64,000 nucleotides of DNA from positions 277,922,756 to 277,986,755 of the forward strand of contig CM060950.1 in assembly GCA_030765055.1 (NCBI GenBank). Reading direction: 5' to 3'. Of the stretch, positions 11,321-22,073 are shown in pieces. Below the pieces are notes generated by a model. The model made no database searches. It was not told the DNA's origin and worked only from the letters and a program-made list of their open reading frames with translations. Source of the DNA: Mantis religiosa. Lineage: Eukaryota > Arthropoda > Insecta > Mantodea > Mantidae. The stretch's first letter is position 1. Each line of letters starts with the position of its first letter. The translations under genes and the position numbers were made by a program.

Positions 11321-12983
11321 TTGTGCCACAGCGTCACGATATGGTTGAAAAGGGAACTTGAGGAAGTCACATGATGGCGGCGGTATCTTTGTATATATAC
11401 CCTGAAGGATTAAAATCCTATTAACGAGCGTTAGTGTTATATTCTCCTGCTATTGTTATGCTGTACTTTGTGATGCACATTTTTAAGTTCGTATTGATGA
11501 ACAAGACTGAATGAAAGGCGAGATTCGAAAGTAGGAATGGCCAGTTTGTTATTCACTGTCTGTACATGCTTTGAAGTCACCGATATGCCAGACTTTCATG
11601 TCGACTCTGTAGAAAACTGTGACAGTCGCTGACATTTTGGTAAGTAGTACACATTGTTGAAAACGGAAGAATCGAAGAAGAAGATTATGATGCTCATGGT
11701 TCTTGTTGCATCACAAAATGCAATTGCGTTCTATTGGGACAATAAATTCCGATCCAGATTTGACAAAAAAAACCATGCTTGCTATACTATTTGTTTCCAA
11801 ACATCTTCATTACGTAAACATGAGCACGATGCGTTCTTCTCATTATACAGATACACTTAAATTTACTGGTGTATTATACCCAAGCTTACTCGATTTCAAT
11901 TACTCTAAAATTAATAGTATATTTAGTGTATTGTTTCACATACGAGGCTAGGTTGCGCCGCGGGGAAAGCAAGGTGAACATCGGTCATTAAGACGTACAG
12001 AGGAAAAGAGCAGTGCTTTTAAAAGAGTTTCCAGATCGTTAATAGAATCCAATGTTCCACATAGTCAGGCTTAAAGACAGAAGAATAGGACGTCGCTCCA
12101 CTATTACTCGTATATAATTTGTGCGTATAAGTATGGGTCAGAAGGTGATACCAAGAGTTCGCAAATGATTTGAGATGGCAATATATCAAGACATCTTTTC
12201 CAGAGGTTGAGGAATCCAACGTAGCCTGTAAATACAGCAGCACTTCCCACGCCGCGGCTCGACGGAGTAGGGCACAGCCGGATCAACGGACACCATGAAG
12301 CACCAGTGGACACTTAATCACAGAATCTGAGGAGTGTGACTTTGAATTGCCCTTATTAGTCCGATTGTTCTGTGTATGGTGGCGGTGTCGAGGTATTACC
12401 CGAACTTGAGCGACCGATGTAGCCAAGGTAAGGGAATTGTTTCCAAGTTGCTCGGTTAGTGTGACAAAAGTGGACATGCTACCGTATGTTTTACGGCAAA
12501 ATAAGTGGTACGCGTTCGATCCTAGTGGTACCGCTGTTAATCACCACGGCCCCCACCAACAATCGCAGTCATTGTACTGACACCAGGGCGTTTGGGTACT
12601 CGTTGCTGGCGCCTATCAACCAGCTGAGGCACATTTTCATGATATTGTAGGAAGTGTGTCTCTAAATTGATCGTACGGGACTATTTCTTACAGTATACCC
12701 GCTGACCTAAAGATTCACGAAAATATATTGGTTTGAAAAATCCACATTTGCGACAGCGATATTACGGACGATCACGCTGATCTCGTTGTAATAGCTCTGT
12801 CAAGAACTTATAATGCTTCTACCAAAAGTATAATCGTGGTTGGTAACTGCTACACTCCGCGCCATATTAATATTAGTTGAAAATTGTAGGTCTGGAGAGG
12901 CAGCTCCCTCAGAACTACCCTTATCACTTCCAAACACGGTGATAGGCAAACTTCTAATTTCCAGTTGCATATAACTAGATTGA
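11321..12983. other. Spacer, no gene recognised
   Basis: Only short open frames without recognisable similarity occur. No tandem array, terminal repeat or tRNA-like box was seen. Confidence 0.5.
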
Positions 12984-12987
12984 TTAT

Positions 12988-13189
12988 TGTCACCCTGGCG
13001 GTAGAATCGCGAAGCCGATGAAAAATGAAGACCGGTAGCGACGGACAGTTGAATGTAGAGTTGGAAAAATAAACAGTTGTGAGGTTCTAGCAATTTTGTA
13101 ATGTTGAACACTGTATTTCGAGGAGAATAAGGTGTAGTTTTTGTATTTGAAGCCTCGGCTTTTGATCTTCACGAACCCACAAAGTCACA
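12988..13189 (+). repeat. 5' LTR (202 bp)
   Basis: Begins TGTCACCCTGGCGG and ends CACAAAGTCACA, with an AATAAA-like signal inside (GGAAAAATAAACAG). It matches the 3' LTR at 15549-15748 nearly throughout. Confidence 0.93.
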
Positions 13190-13191
13190 AC

Positions 13192-13210
13192 TGGTGTCAG
13201 GAAGCGGGAT
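13192..13210 (+). promoter_or_regulatory. Primer-binding site, tRNA-Leu type
   Basis: TGGTGTCAGGAAGCGGGAT lies two bases after the LTR. It differs slightly from the perfect tRNA-Leu complement in the sister copy at 53147. Confidence 0.75.
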
Positions 13211-13229
13211 AACTACATCACCGAACATT

Positions 13230-14966
13230 ATGGCCATGGAATCGGCATTGGAAATGCTTTTGCAGAAGATGAACGAATTAACAGCGAAGTCGGAAGCGGC
13301 AAATAACAACTTGGCCGCGAAGATGAACGAGTTAACAACAAAAACAGAAGCGGGAAATAACAACCTGGCCGCAGAGTTGAAAGAAATAAAGACCGAATTG
13401 ACCACAGAAATGAAGGCAGCGAACGACAGTCTGGCCACGGAAATGAAGGAGGCGAACGAGGTCCTCGCCGCCAAATTTGAGGAACATTTGGCCGGCGTGA
13501 GGGATGACGTGATGGAGCTGGGCAAGCGGATGGGCCAAGTGGACGAGCGCGTCGAGGACCTGGCGAACCGCTTCAATGACCTAGAGGAAAAGGCCGATAA
13601 TAACGCCAAGTCCCTGAACGCCATGGTTGAAGACGTTGATGACCTCGCGAACCGCGTGAACAACCTGGAGGGAAAGGCCGACAGCAGCGTCAAGTCCCTG
13701 AACGCCATGGTGGAGGACGTCGCCGGCAGGAAGCTGAAGGACTTGAAGGCCGACGCGCCGGGACGAGACACAACATCTGCGCGCGTCAAACCTCCCAAGT
13801 ATGACGGCGCGTCAACGTTTGAAGTCTTCCGCCGCCAGTTCGACAAAGTGGCCAGGCACAACAGATGGTCACCGGAGGCGGAGGCCACAAAGTTAATAGC
13901 CAGCCTCCAGGGACGGGCCGCGGAAGTCCTAAACGCATTGCAGACGACGGCGGCGCCCAAGGACATCTGGGAGGCCCTGGAGAATCGCTTCGGGAACCAC
14001 TGCTTAGCCGCAGCTTACCGCAGCCAGCTAAAGGCAAGGTCGCAGCAGCCGGGGGAGACGCTGCAGGAGTTCACCATAGCGATCGAGCAGCTGGCTATCA
14101 AGGCCTTGGTTGACCTGCCACTGGAGTTCGTATCCCGGGAAGCCGCCTACAACTTTGTCGACGGGGTACGAGACACGGAGATTCGTCAGCGCCTAATGCT
14201 CGGCGATTATAAAACCATCCACGAGGCGCTGACAGCGGCATTAAGGATGGAGGCGGCCAAGGTAGCATCTATCCCGACGTGGAGAACGAGGAGTGTCCGC
14301 TACGCTGGAGACAGAAGACCAGCTGAGGGACGCCGGCGAACACCTAGTGGCCTGTGTTGGGGGTGTGGCCAGCCCGGACACCTGCAGAGAGACTGCCCAC
14401 ACCAGGAAGGGCAGCGGGAAGAACGAGTAAGGCCCGGCGTGGAGAGGGGCACGTCGGCGCCATTACCACCTTCCCCTCGAGTGACAATCCGCGCCGTCAG
14501 CCGGCGGATGGATGACAACCTCATCGCGGACGGCTGGGTAAGAGGAAAGCCGTGCCGCGTGCTGGTGGACACGGGGGCGGCCGTGACTATCATCAGACCT
14601 GACGTGGTGAAGGTTTTGCCGACGAGGAAGCCGAGCCGACCATACGAGCTTGTGGCGGCATCGGGCGACACCATGCCTGTGGAGAAGGAGGCCCTGATGG
14701 AGCTGAACTTGGGACGGAGTGCCGTGCGTCTGTGGGTGTTCGTCGCGAAGGTGGCTGAGGAGGTGATTATGGGACTGGATGCCCTCAGGAGCCACGAGGC
14801 GACGGTCGACGTCGGCAGGAAGGTCCTGAGGCTCGACAGAGAAGAGGTTATACTCCGTCAACCTGAAGAGCACCTTGGAATTTGCAGGGTCATCTTGAAC
14901 GAAGTCGTGGTTGTCCCCGCGAGGAGCGAGGTGACGGCGCGACCGAAGGCCGGACAGCAGGTTTGA
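13230..14966 (+). CDS. Gag-protease polyprotein of gypsy-type retrotransposon (578 aa)
   Basis: The first ATG after the primer-binding site opens MAMESALEMLLQKMNELT. The preceding open stretch has no ATG, so I chose this start. Residues about 1-180 are a coiled coil of repeated NNLAAKMNELT-like units. A Gag core follows (KPPKYDGASTFEVFRRQFD, then QQPGETLQEFTIAIEQL). A CCHC zinc knuckle, CWGCGQPGHLQRDC, lies at 376-389. The retropepsin has its catalytic DTGAA at about 447-451 and a later GLDALRSHEATVDVG. The frame runs past the protease and stops at a deletion junction. Gag packages RNA and the protease would mature the particle. Gag and protease share one frame. Confidence 0.9.
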   Translation: MAMESALEMLLQKMNELTAKSEAANNNLAAKMNELTTKTEAGNNNLAAELKEIKTELTTEMKAANDSLATEMKEANEVLAAKFEEHLAGVRDDVMELGKRMGQVDERVEDLANRFNDLEEKADNNAKSLNAMVEDVDDLANRVNNLEGKADSSVKSLNAMVEDVAGRKLKDLKADAPGRDTTSARVKPPKYDGASTFEVFRRQFDKVARHNRWSPEAEATKLIASLQGRAAEVLNALQTTAAPKDIWEALENRFGNHCLAAAYRSQLKARSQQPGETLQEFTIAIEQLAIKALVDLPLEFVSREAAYNFVDGVRDTEIRQRLMLGDYKTIHEALTAALRMEAAKVASIPTWRTRSVRYAGDRRPAEGRRRTPSGLCWGCGQPGHLQRDCPHQEGQREERVRPGVERGTSAPLPPSPRVTIRAVSRRMDDNLIADGWVRGKPCRVLVDTGAAVTIIRPDVVKVLPTRKPSRPYELVAASGDTMPVEKEALMELNLGRSAVRLWVFVAKVAEEVIMGLDALRSHEATVDVGRKVLRLDREEVILRQPEEHLGICRVILNEVVVVPARSEVTARPKAGQQV

Positions 14967-15537
14967 TCCAGAGGCAGCAGGAGTACGACTTCACCTCGGA
15001 ACATCGCAGAGGGAAGAGTCACGGTAACGCGGACGCTATATCCCGAAGACCCTGTCCAGAAGAGTGCGGCCAATGCACAAGAGTGGAGGGGAAGGAGCGT
15101 GCCGCAGCAGTTCGAGTAGTCACGGCAGTGCCTGCGGATGGCTGGGATAGCGCAGGCCTGAGGAGGGAGCAGCTGGCGGACGCAGACTTGGGGCCACTCT
15201 TGAGGGATGTGGAGAACCTGGTGGACCACCTCCACGACATGCACGAGATGGCTCGCCAGAACATCCAGAAGGCGAGCGACCGCATGAAAACCCGATACTA
15301 CAGGCAAGCCAACACCAAGGGTTCCAGCAAGGTGACCTGGTCTGGTTGTACCGCCCGACCCGGACCAAGGGACGCTGCCCGAAGTTTCAGCAGTCATGGC
15401 AAGGACCGTACCGTGTGGTGAAGAGGATTAACGACGTGGTCTACCGCATCCAGAAGGTGCCCCGGGGAAGGATGTTGGTGGTACACCTGGATCGCCTGGC
15501 CCGCTACGAAGGCGCTGTTCGGGACGACCAGCCTTGA
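14967..15537 (+). pseudogene. Residual Pol: RNase H tail, integrase linker and integrase C-terminus
   Basis: Just past the Gag-protease stop, the frame from 14972 reads RQQEYDFTSEHRRGKSHGNADAI..., the end of the RNase H/connection region. It runs into LGPLLRDVE and jumps directly to NLVDHLHDMHEMARQNIQKASD near the integrase C-terminus. The final frame (15346-15537) has GPYRVVKRINDVVYRIQ and LVVHLDRLARYE, a GPY/F-type C-terminal domain. The zinc-binding domain and DDE core are missing. Two deletion junctions, near 14966 and 15215, explain the short pol. Confidence 0.85.
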
Positions 15538-15548
15538 GGAGGGAGCAG
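15535..15548 (+). promoter_or_regulatory. Polypurine tract
   Basis: GAGGAGGGAGCAG lies immediately before the 3' LTR, where plus-strand DNA synthesis starts in this element class. Confidence 0.8.
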
Positions 15549-15748
15549 TGTCACCCTGGCGGTAGAATCGCGAAGCCGATGAAAAATGAAGACCGGTAGC
15601 GAGACAGTTGAATGTAGAGTTGGAAAAATAAACAGTTGTGAGGTTCTAGCAATTTTATAATGTTGGACAGTGTATTTCGAGGAGAATAAAGTGTATTTTT
15701 TGTATTTGAAGCCTCGACTTTTGATTTTCACGAACCCACAAAGTCACA
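15549..15748 (+). repeat. 3' LTR (200 bp)
   Basis: Same termini as the 5' LTR, TGTCACCCTGG and AAAGTCACA. Differences from the 5' copy are scattered single bases plus a few short indels. Confidence 0.93.
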
Positions 15749-15752
15749 TTAT

Positions 15753-16400
15753 TATTCGAAACACCAATAGTCACCTTTCCTCGTGTGTCAGTCCGTCGGT
15801 TCGATATATATATTTTTTAATATTTACATGGTTGACATAACTTTGTCCAGGTTTCTACATGGTTAAAGACGTGCGCCGCACTTGCGCTACGTGAGTCTAA
15901 AATTTGGCGATTTTTAGTACAACACTGCACTTATTCCAATACACTGCTTTTGTTACTGTTACCTAGAGACAATTATTAGCCCATACAATAAAAATGCAGT
16001 TGGATATTTAGCCCCATAACATTAAGTAGTAGAAAATTGGTCCAGTTCAAGTAATTTTTGAAAGAGATCAAATGGATATGGCACATATCGATACCGTGGA
16101 TACCTGGGGACTCCTCATATCCGGTTCCTGCCTACAACAGCAAAAGGGCATCCATAAATATAAAGTCAATTTATCTTATCGACGGTAGCCATCCCAGGAC
16201 ATATGGACTGACCATGCATGTGGCCCTTCCCATGGAGGTGAGATCGGAGAGCGGCGCCTCGCAGATACTGCCACAATAATGCCAACCTACTGGAGTGCTG
16301 TTGTTGGTCCTGAAGGCCCAACTGGCAACTGGCCATGCAAAACTCGTCAGGCGACAAACAATCAAGGTACTACTGTGGCACCGGCTCATAACACTTACGT
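15753..16400. other. Spacer, no gene recognised
   Basis: No similarity could be recognised. The GC-richer part near 16190-16390 could be the flank of the zinc-knuckle fragment that follows, but nothing specific supports this. Confidence 0.4.
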
Positions 16401-16543
16401 TTAGTTAAGTATAAGTGTTAGTCGCCCTAGTACCAGCTACCAGAGATCGAAGCTTCACCAACCTATGGCTTACTTGCTAATTACGAAAAGTTCTGATTGC
16501 TGCGATCTTCTTCTGTACGGTCCACGGGACCCTTTTACATCTC

Positions 16544-16880
16544 TTAGTGTAAAGCAGTCCCCATAGTTATCTGAGGCATCTCATATTGGAACACCGACAA
16601 AGCTACTATTGCTTGATCTGTGGCTGTTCTTTTTGTAATTAATGCATCGTAGCCTATCCTTGAGGATAGGGATTCCAAATGGTCTTCCTGACATATCAAG
16701 CAACGTTTGATATTACCGCAAAATGTCGCACGGTGGTGAAATATGCCACAGCTACTACACACGATCTTCCTGTTAACTGCTCGCGAAAGTCAATGTCATG
16801 TGAATGCTGGCCAATGCTCAAGCGAAGCAGTGCTGCCAAACGTAATGCGTGTGCCGGCTGAGGTTCTGTAATATTCACAA
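16544..16880 (-). pseudogene. Zinc-knuckle ORF1-like fragment of a non-LTR retrotransposon
   Basis: On the minus strand CSSCGIFHHRATFC fits C-x2-C-x4-H-x4-C. CLICQEDH follows eleven residues later. Paired zinc knuckles of this type occur in ORF1 proteins of Jockey/I/R1 elements, which bind element RNA. Upstream sequence continues in another frame. The fragment is too short to assign a clade. Confidence 0.45.
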
Positions 16881-17710
16881 CAGATTAAGAAAATATATGT
16901 AATATAGATACCTAGCGATTACATCAACATAATAAGAGATGCTATGAAGCCTTCCTTCATTGTCCTTAAGGGAACTCTATTAGAATATTTTACAGCACTA
17001 AGGCAGAGTAATCAATCGATATTACGGAGTAAACAACTTCAACTTTCCAAGGCTCGAATGATATCCTACAAGCCCGATGGTACGTGCACTATTAGTAGGA
17101 AGACTGAAGGAAAGGCTGCTGGAAAATAGTGACGACTATAACATCAGTGAGTCGACTATTCCTCTCAGTCTCAAAATGTGCTTCCAAATAGCAAGAAAAC
17201 TAAAACCCTCAGCAGATTATGAATTTATAAAGGAGTGTATCACCATAGCAGCAGAGGAACTGTGTCCGCAACAAGTCCAGGAATTCGAGGCATAAGTTTG
17301 TCACCTTCGACCGTGACCCGTCGTGTGCAAGATTTAGGAGACGATGTTCAGTTGCAACTTCTGGAGTTATGTAAATAATTTACGCATTATTCCTTGGCTA
17401 TTGATGAGAGTGGTGATATATCTGATACAGCTCAACTTGCAAGATTTATAAAGAGTGTAGATTCAGAGCTTCAGATTAAACGAGAACTGTTAGTTCTTGT
17501 TGCAATGAAGGATACCACAAAAAGATCAGATATTTTTTGTGTCTTGAAGAGGTTATTGAAAATTTTGGTCTTTCTTGAGATAAATTGATATATCTGTCTA
17601 CTAACAGTGCTCCATGTATGGTTGGGAGTCGAGTTGGTGTGGTTGAACATTTGAAAGAAAAAATAAAGTGTCTGAACATTAATAATGAGGTTATACCTGT
17701 ACATTGTATT

Positions 17711-18517
17711 CAGGGGCGGCTTCTGAAGGGGTAGCATGTTTGCGCTACAACCAAAATGCTGGGTCTCCCTTTAATGTAATGGCATGTTCCATTTGGAGTT
17801 CATTTCGACCTTGTCTAGTGTAGGGGACCTGAGCGCGCTGTATTGTTTGCAGGTACCAAGTAGTTCACTCCCAGATGCAAACCACTGGCATACAATAGGG
17901 AGGTATAGGGCAGGACGAACCTAGGATTTGCCGAGGCAAGTAGGGGGGTGATGTGGGGCGTATGGCTGCATGTGGTTGGTTAACCTAGCTGCCAGAGAAT
18001 AGTGGATGCTTAACCTGCTCGTTCTTTCATCACAGCAGCGGCATCTATTGCACTTATGTTAAATGTAACCTACGAGTACATAGCCACATGGTTTGTGCCG
18101 TGTTTTGTTAGCTCTGCCGTGTTTTGAGTAGTGCATCAGAAATACAGGTAACTTGTGTGATAAGAAGAAACAATGAATTCCATAAAGTGTCTTTTAGCAC
18201 ATCCTTTTTCAAACATGACCTTAGAAGAAAAAAATGAACTTAAGCGACTTGGAAGACCCATGCCGAAACTAAACATCACACAGATAAGCAAAACAAAAAC
18301 AAGATATTTTAACAGGAACTTTAACAACGATGTATACGATAAATATTCTAGGGTGTTTATGAAATGTGTATGTTGTGTTATATGCTGTGAATTACCATTA
18401 ACTTGTGTGTAGAGCAGTCTGTAGTGACAGGCTTAAAGAAATTTTGTTACTTTAAAAAGTTAAGTTGCATGGATAACTTTGTGAACCACCAATTTTCAGA
18501 GCCACCAGCCGTCCCTG
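17711..18517 (+). mobile_element. 807-bp hAT deletion derivative
   Basis: The left terminus CAGGGGCGGCTTCTGAAGG nearly equals that of the hAT at 5882. The right terminus, reverse-complemented, is CAGGGACGGCTGG. The perfect 8-bp target duplication ATTGTATT lies at 17703-17710 and 18518-18525. Only the transposase N-terminus remains inside, so it would have moved with transposase supplied in trans. Confidence 0.95.
18173..18412 (+). pseudogene. hAT transposase N-terminal fragment
   Basis: MNSIKCLLAHPFSNMTLEEK and LKRLGRPMPKLNI align with MNKVSELLKTSFSNRTLSEK and IKTMGRPLPKLNL of the copy at 6665. The frame then runs into unrelated residues and a stop where the internal deletion begins. The zinc-finger and catalytic core are absent. 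Confidence 0.85.
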
Positions 18518-18789
18518 ATTGTATTGGACATCAACAGAGTCTGCGCCAGAAGCATTAAAATGAGCAATGCGATGAATGTTTCAACCAAAACACCTGATGC
18601 AATTGGGTCGAAAGGGCTCAGTCATCGCCAGTTTCAAAGCTTCCTATAAGAGTGCAATAGTGACTTGGCGTTCCTGGCAGATGTGACAGAACATATCAAT
18701 ATACTGAATAAATCGCTCCAAGGAAAGCACAAACTCATCACAGACTTGTGTGATAGTATCAGAGCATTTTCTGATAGCAGGCGACTCAA

Positions 18790-19915
18790 TATTACAACTA
18801 GAAAAACTAAGGCAAATTTTATATCAACCAAATTAGCCAATTGGTGTAATGAGACTAAACTGCAAAATGCTCCCAAAAGTCATCATATATTTTATTTAAA
18901 GGAAAATTAAAACGAGATCCGATTACTAAGTATAATAATGAAAAAATTAAACGTTGTAAAGAAATAAAATACCTAGGTGTTATGCTGGATGAAATATTAA
19001 ACTTCATAAATCATGTAGAGTATGTTAGAATGAAGGCTGAAAAAGTTATGAATAAATTAGCCACAATTGTCAATATAAAATATGAAATATCCTTAAATAA
19101 CATTATAACCTATCATTATACCATTTTTGCATCAATTGTTACATATGCCGCAGCAACCTGGGCTCAAAAATTTTATAATTTGAATGTTAGAAACAAATTA
19201 AGAGTTACACAGAGGAAGATACTGCTTCGCCATACGGGAGCTTTTTGCACGACATCTACATTAGTACTCCTTGTAACGACAGGAATATGGCCCATCGATC
19301 TTCTAATTAGATTGAGAGGTGCAATGTTCTTGTTCAAGAAAAATAACTTTGATAAAGTAAATAGTATAGTTGGAAAGGTGTGTAATACCAGACAAGATAT
19401 CAAGAAACATCTGTTGAATCATTGGCAGAATGAATGGGACAGTATAAATGAAGATAGGAGAACTCATGAATTCTTTCCGTTTATAATCGAACGCTTGAAA
19501 TTGAAACATTTAAAACCCACAAATGGTCTAATTCATTTTTTGACTGGCCATGGACCTTATGGTACATATTGGTATAAAGTTAAGAAGTTAAATAGTTCCA
19601 TTTGTAATATATGTAGTAAAGTAGATAATCCAGAACATGTTTTATTTGAATGCGTTAAGTATGACCATCTAATTACTAAAGAATGAAATAAATTAAGAGG
19701 ATTTAATTTACGGAACATAATAAGAATCCTAGAATTATATGATACCTTGGCCAAATTAGCAAATACCATCAGCGAATTAGCATGGAAATCAATTCTACCC
19801 AAATGTATACCTGTTCAAGAAATTCAACCACCAATTGAGTTAAGAAGATCTGAAAGACGCATTAATCCACGTAATGAAGAAAATGTTGTTATTTAAGAAG
19901 AAATGGATATTAATG
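18790..19915 (+). pseudogene. R1-like non-LTR retrotransposon, 3' end of ORF2
   Basis: The stretch begins inside the RT thumb (LANWCNETKLQ, then, across a frameshift, EIKYLGVMLDEILNFINHV). It continues with TYAAATWAQKFYNLNVRNKLRVTQRK, typical of the R1 group and relatives. The C-terminal part has FLTGHGPYGTYWYKV and a CNICSKVDNPEHVLFEC zinc motif. A stop at 19684 splits off the last residues, ending ELRRSERRINPRNEENVVI. The RT catalytic core is missing by 5' truncation, as is usual for non-LTR copies. Confidence 0.8.
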
Positions 19916-20394
19916 ATTAGCAAAATATAAATAGAAAAAGAGGATATTGTGTTTCCCTTGGTCGACGAGATTGGGGCAACAGGAGAACTAGAGCCGTAGC
20001 AGAATCCGGAGAGGATGCAGAGAGGACAAGGGTGGCGCAATTCCCCTTCCATGTCTATCAGTTCTGAGGAGGATATATAGAGTTCCTGCCGGTGAACCAG
20101 GTACCCGTTCAAGGCTGTTGGTACAACTGATCCAGTAACGTCCACCAATCTGTACAATGAGGAGGTGATCGCAGGAATGAAAGTGTTTTAGTGTTCAGTG
20201 TAATATAGTATCCTGTTTTAATTTTTAGGGGAGGGATTGCCCTCCCCTCAAATTAAATATAATTTTGAGTAGTGTCAATAGTATATCTTTTTGGGGGAGT
20301 GACTTTGCCCCTCCCCTTGGTGTTTAAAGTGAATGAGGAAGTTTATTCGTGGTTTAATTTAGAGAGGGATTTTCCTTCCCCGGTGTAAAATGAT
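19916..20394. other. Probable 3' untranslated part of the R1-like element
   Basis: The stretch follows the ORF2 end and contains two GC-rich patches with a related GGGGAGGG/CCCCTCCCC pattern (about 20228-20250 and 20295-20320) that could pair within RNA. No gene is seen. Assignment as 3' UTR rests on position only. Confidence 0.4.
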
Positions 20395-20681
20395 GAGAGA
20401 AGTGTTGTAAGTGATAATGTGGTGTAGTTATGGATGATTAAAAGTTTTTTGGATGGTTGTTTTGTAGTGAAGGATATTAGTGAATTGAGTTATGCATTAT
20501 TATTATGGATAATTTGAGTGAAAGATGAAGGAGGATTTGAATGAATTATTTTAAGAAGTGGATATTTGGAAAAATGGATTTAAGGAGTTGATTTGATAAA
20601 TTATTGAGTTGTTATTTAATTTAAATTTGGTGTAAATTGAGGATAGTTAAATTTTGAGAAAGTGCGTTTTGGGAAATTATG

Positions 20682-20780
<99 letters not shown>

Positions 20781-21560
20781 TGTTGAAGATTTAGGAGATT
20801 TAATAGTTGAAATGTGTTTTAGTATAATGTTAATTTGATATTTTTGTGTTAATAAGGTAAATAAATTAAATTATAAATAAATTACATTGAATTGTTTGTT
20901 TGTTGAAGGTTATTGTAATGGTTTAATTTTGAATTATATGAAGGTTATTGAATGTATAATTATTGTTTGTTTAATATTTTTGAATTGTATTGTAATTTTT
21001 GAAGGTTGTTATTATAGATGATTTTTTTTTTAATTGTTAGGATTTGAAATTTATATTTTTATTTGATATAAATTAGATTTGAAAAAAAAAATATTAATTG
21101 GTGTAGAAGTAAAAATAATAATTGAATTTGTTTGTTTATATAAATTGATATAATGTATTTTAATTTGTTTAAAGAATTTGGAGTAAATAATTTGTAAATT
21201 TTGTGATTTTTGTAATGTAAATTTTATGAATTATTTTTATATAAGTTTTTGGTTAAATGTTTTGTAAGTTTTTAAGAAAGATTTTATCAGTTGAAAAGGT
21301 AAATTGATAAGTTTTAAATGTACTGGTTACCAGTACATTAAGTATTGGTTTCCGGTATTGTAGTTTCATTTTGTAATTGTAGCTGGTTGCCAGTTATTTG
21401 TATACTGGATTCCAGTAAATTTTTGTTAGTTAAATCGTAAATTTTTAAATTGGTAGCTTTTGTATTTGTTTTAATTTTTTCTTTTTGATTTTTGTTTTTT
21501 ATTTTATTATCTGAAAAATGATTGTTTAAGTTGTATTTTTGTATTTATTTGGTAGTTAAT
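20395..21560. other. Strand-asymmetric, C-depleted AT-rich stretch
   Basis: The plus strand is almost free of C for about a kilobase, made of A, G and T, while flanks are ordinary. No open frame looks coding. A (TA)n array lies inside. Confidence 0.8.
20684..20776. repeat. (TA)n microsatellite
   Basis: About 46 uninterrupted TA dinucleotides. Confidence 0.97.
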
Positions 21561-21610
21561 ACATTAGAATTTGGAAATCATGTCCCGGTATAAGAAATTA
21601 GGTACCGGGA
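21321..21610. repeat. Cluster of short CTGG/CCAG hairpins
   Basis: TACTGGTTACCAGTA (21321-21335), GCTGGTTGCCAG (21382-21393) and TACTGGATTCCAGTA (21403-21417) are variants of one perfect or near-perfect inverted motif. A weaker TATTGGTTTCCGGTA lies between them and CCCGGTATAAG...GGTACCGGG follows at about 21584-21610. They could fold as small hairpins in RNA or DNA. Confidence 0.7.
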
Positions 21611-21624
21611 TTATATTTTCAGAT

Positions 21625-22029
21625 TTCATTCATTCATTCATTCATTCATTCATTCATTCATTCATTCATTCATTCATTCATTTATGTATTTATTTATTTA
21701 CTTGTTCATTTGTTTGTTTATTTATTTATTATTTATTTATTTATCTATTTATTTATCTATCTATTTATTTCTTTATTCATTCATTCATGCATTTATGTAT
21801 TCATGTATTTATTTATGTAAGTATTTATTTATTTATTCATTCATTCATTTATTCATTCATTCATTTACTTATTTACTTATTTGGTTATTTATTTATTTAT
21901 CGATTTATTTATTTAGTCAGTCGGCGGTCGGTCGGTCGGTCGGTCGGTCAGTCGTTTACTCGCTTACTAGTTTGCTCGTTTACTCGTTTACCCGCACCCG
22001 CCCGCGCCCGCACGCGCACGCACACACCC

Positions 22030-22071
<42 letters not shown>
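21625..22071. repeat. Compound microsatellite: TTCA, TTTA, GTCG and TG arrays
   Basis: Perfect (TTCA)n leads into a long, impure TTTA/TTCA array, then GGTCG repeats (21916-21952), CGTTTACT-like units, CGCCCG units and finally (TG)n (22033-22071). Open frames across it are products of low complexity. Confidence 0.95.

Positions 22072-22073
<2 letters not shown>

Larger units (their letters stand above)
12988..15748 (+). mobile_element. Internally deleted gypsy-type LTR retrotransposon with open Gag-protease frame
   Basis: Two LTRs (about 200 bp, differing at roughly ten positions) flank primer-binding site, gag, protease, a collapsed pol and a polypurine tract. The 4-bp target duplication TTAT lies at 12984-12987 and 15749-15752. 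RT, most of RNase H and the integrase core are deleted, leaving only an RNase H tail, the integrase linker and the integrase C-terminus. The open Gag-protease frame contrasts with the decay of the two sister copies. It may have been mobilised in trans by full-length relatives. Confidence 0.93.
16944..18785 (+). pseudogene. GTF2IRD2-like hAT transposase, broken and split by a hAT insertion
   Basis: Several frames give SLKMCFQIARKLKPSADYEFIKECITI, then SLAIDESGDISDTAQLARFI and LVAMKDTTKRSDIF, then CMVGSRVGVVEHLKEKI and VHCI. After the 807-bp insert the match resumes and later gives FLADVTEHINILNKSLQGKHKL. These are hallmarks of GTF2IRD2-like proteins, a domesticated or related hAT lineage. The insertion duplicated eight bases (ATTGTATT), so the transposase was there first. 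A piece before FLADVTEH is missing. Frameshifts near 17295 and 17590 add to the decay. Confidence 0.85.

Noticed and set aside
13169..13966. 265-codon minus-strand open frame opposite the Gag gene
   Set aside because: It mirrors the low-complexity coiled-coil repeat of Gag. The same antisense frames recur opposite gag at 3.0-3.6 and 53.1-53.9 kb for the same reason.
21625..21920. CRISPR-like array of short repeats
   Set aside because: Unit length is four bases with no spacers. It is a microsatellite in a eukaryotic genome.
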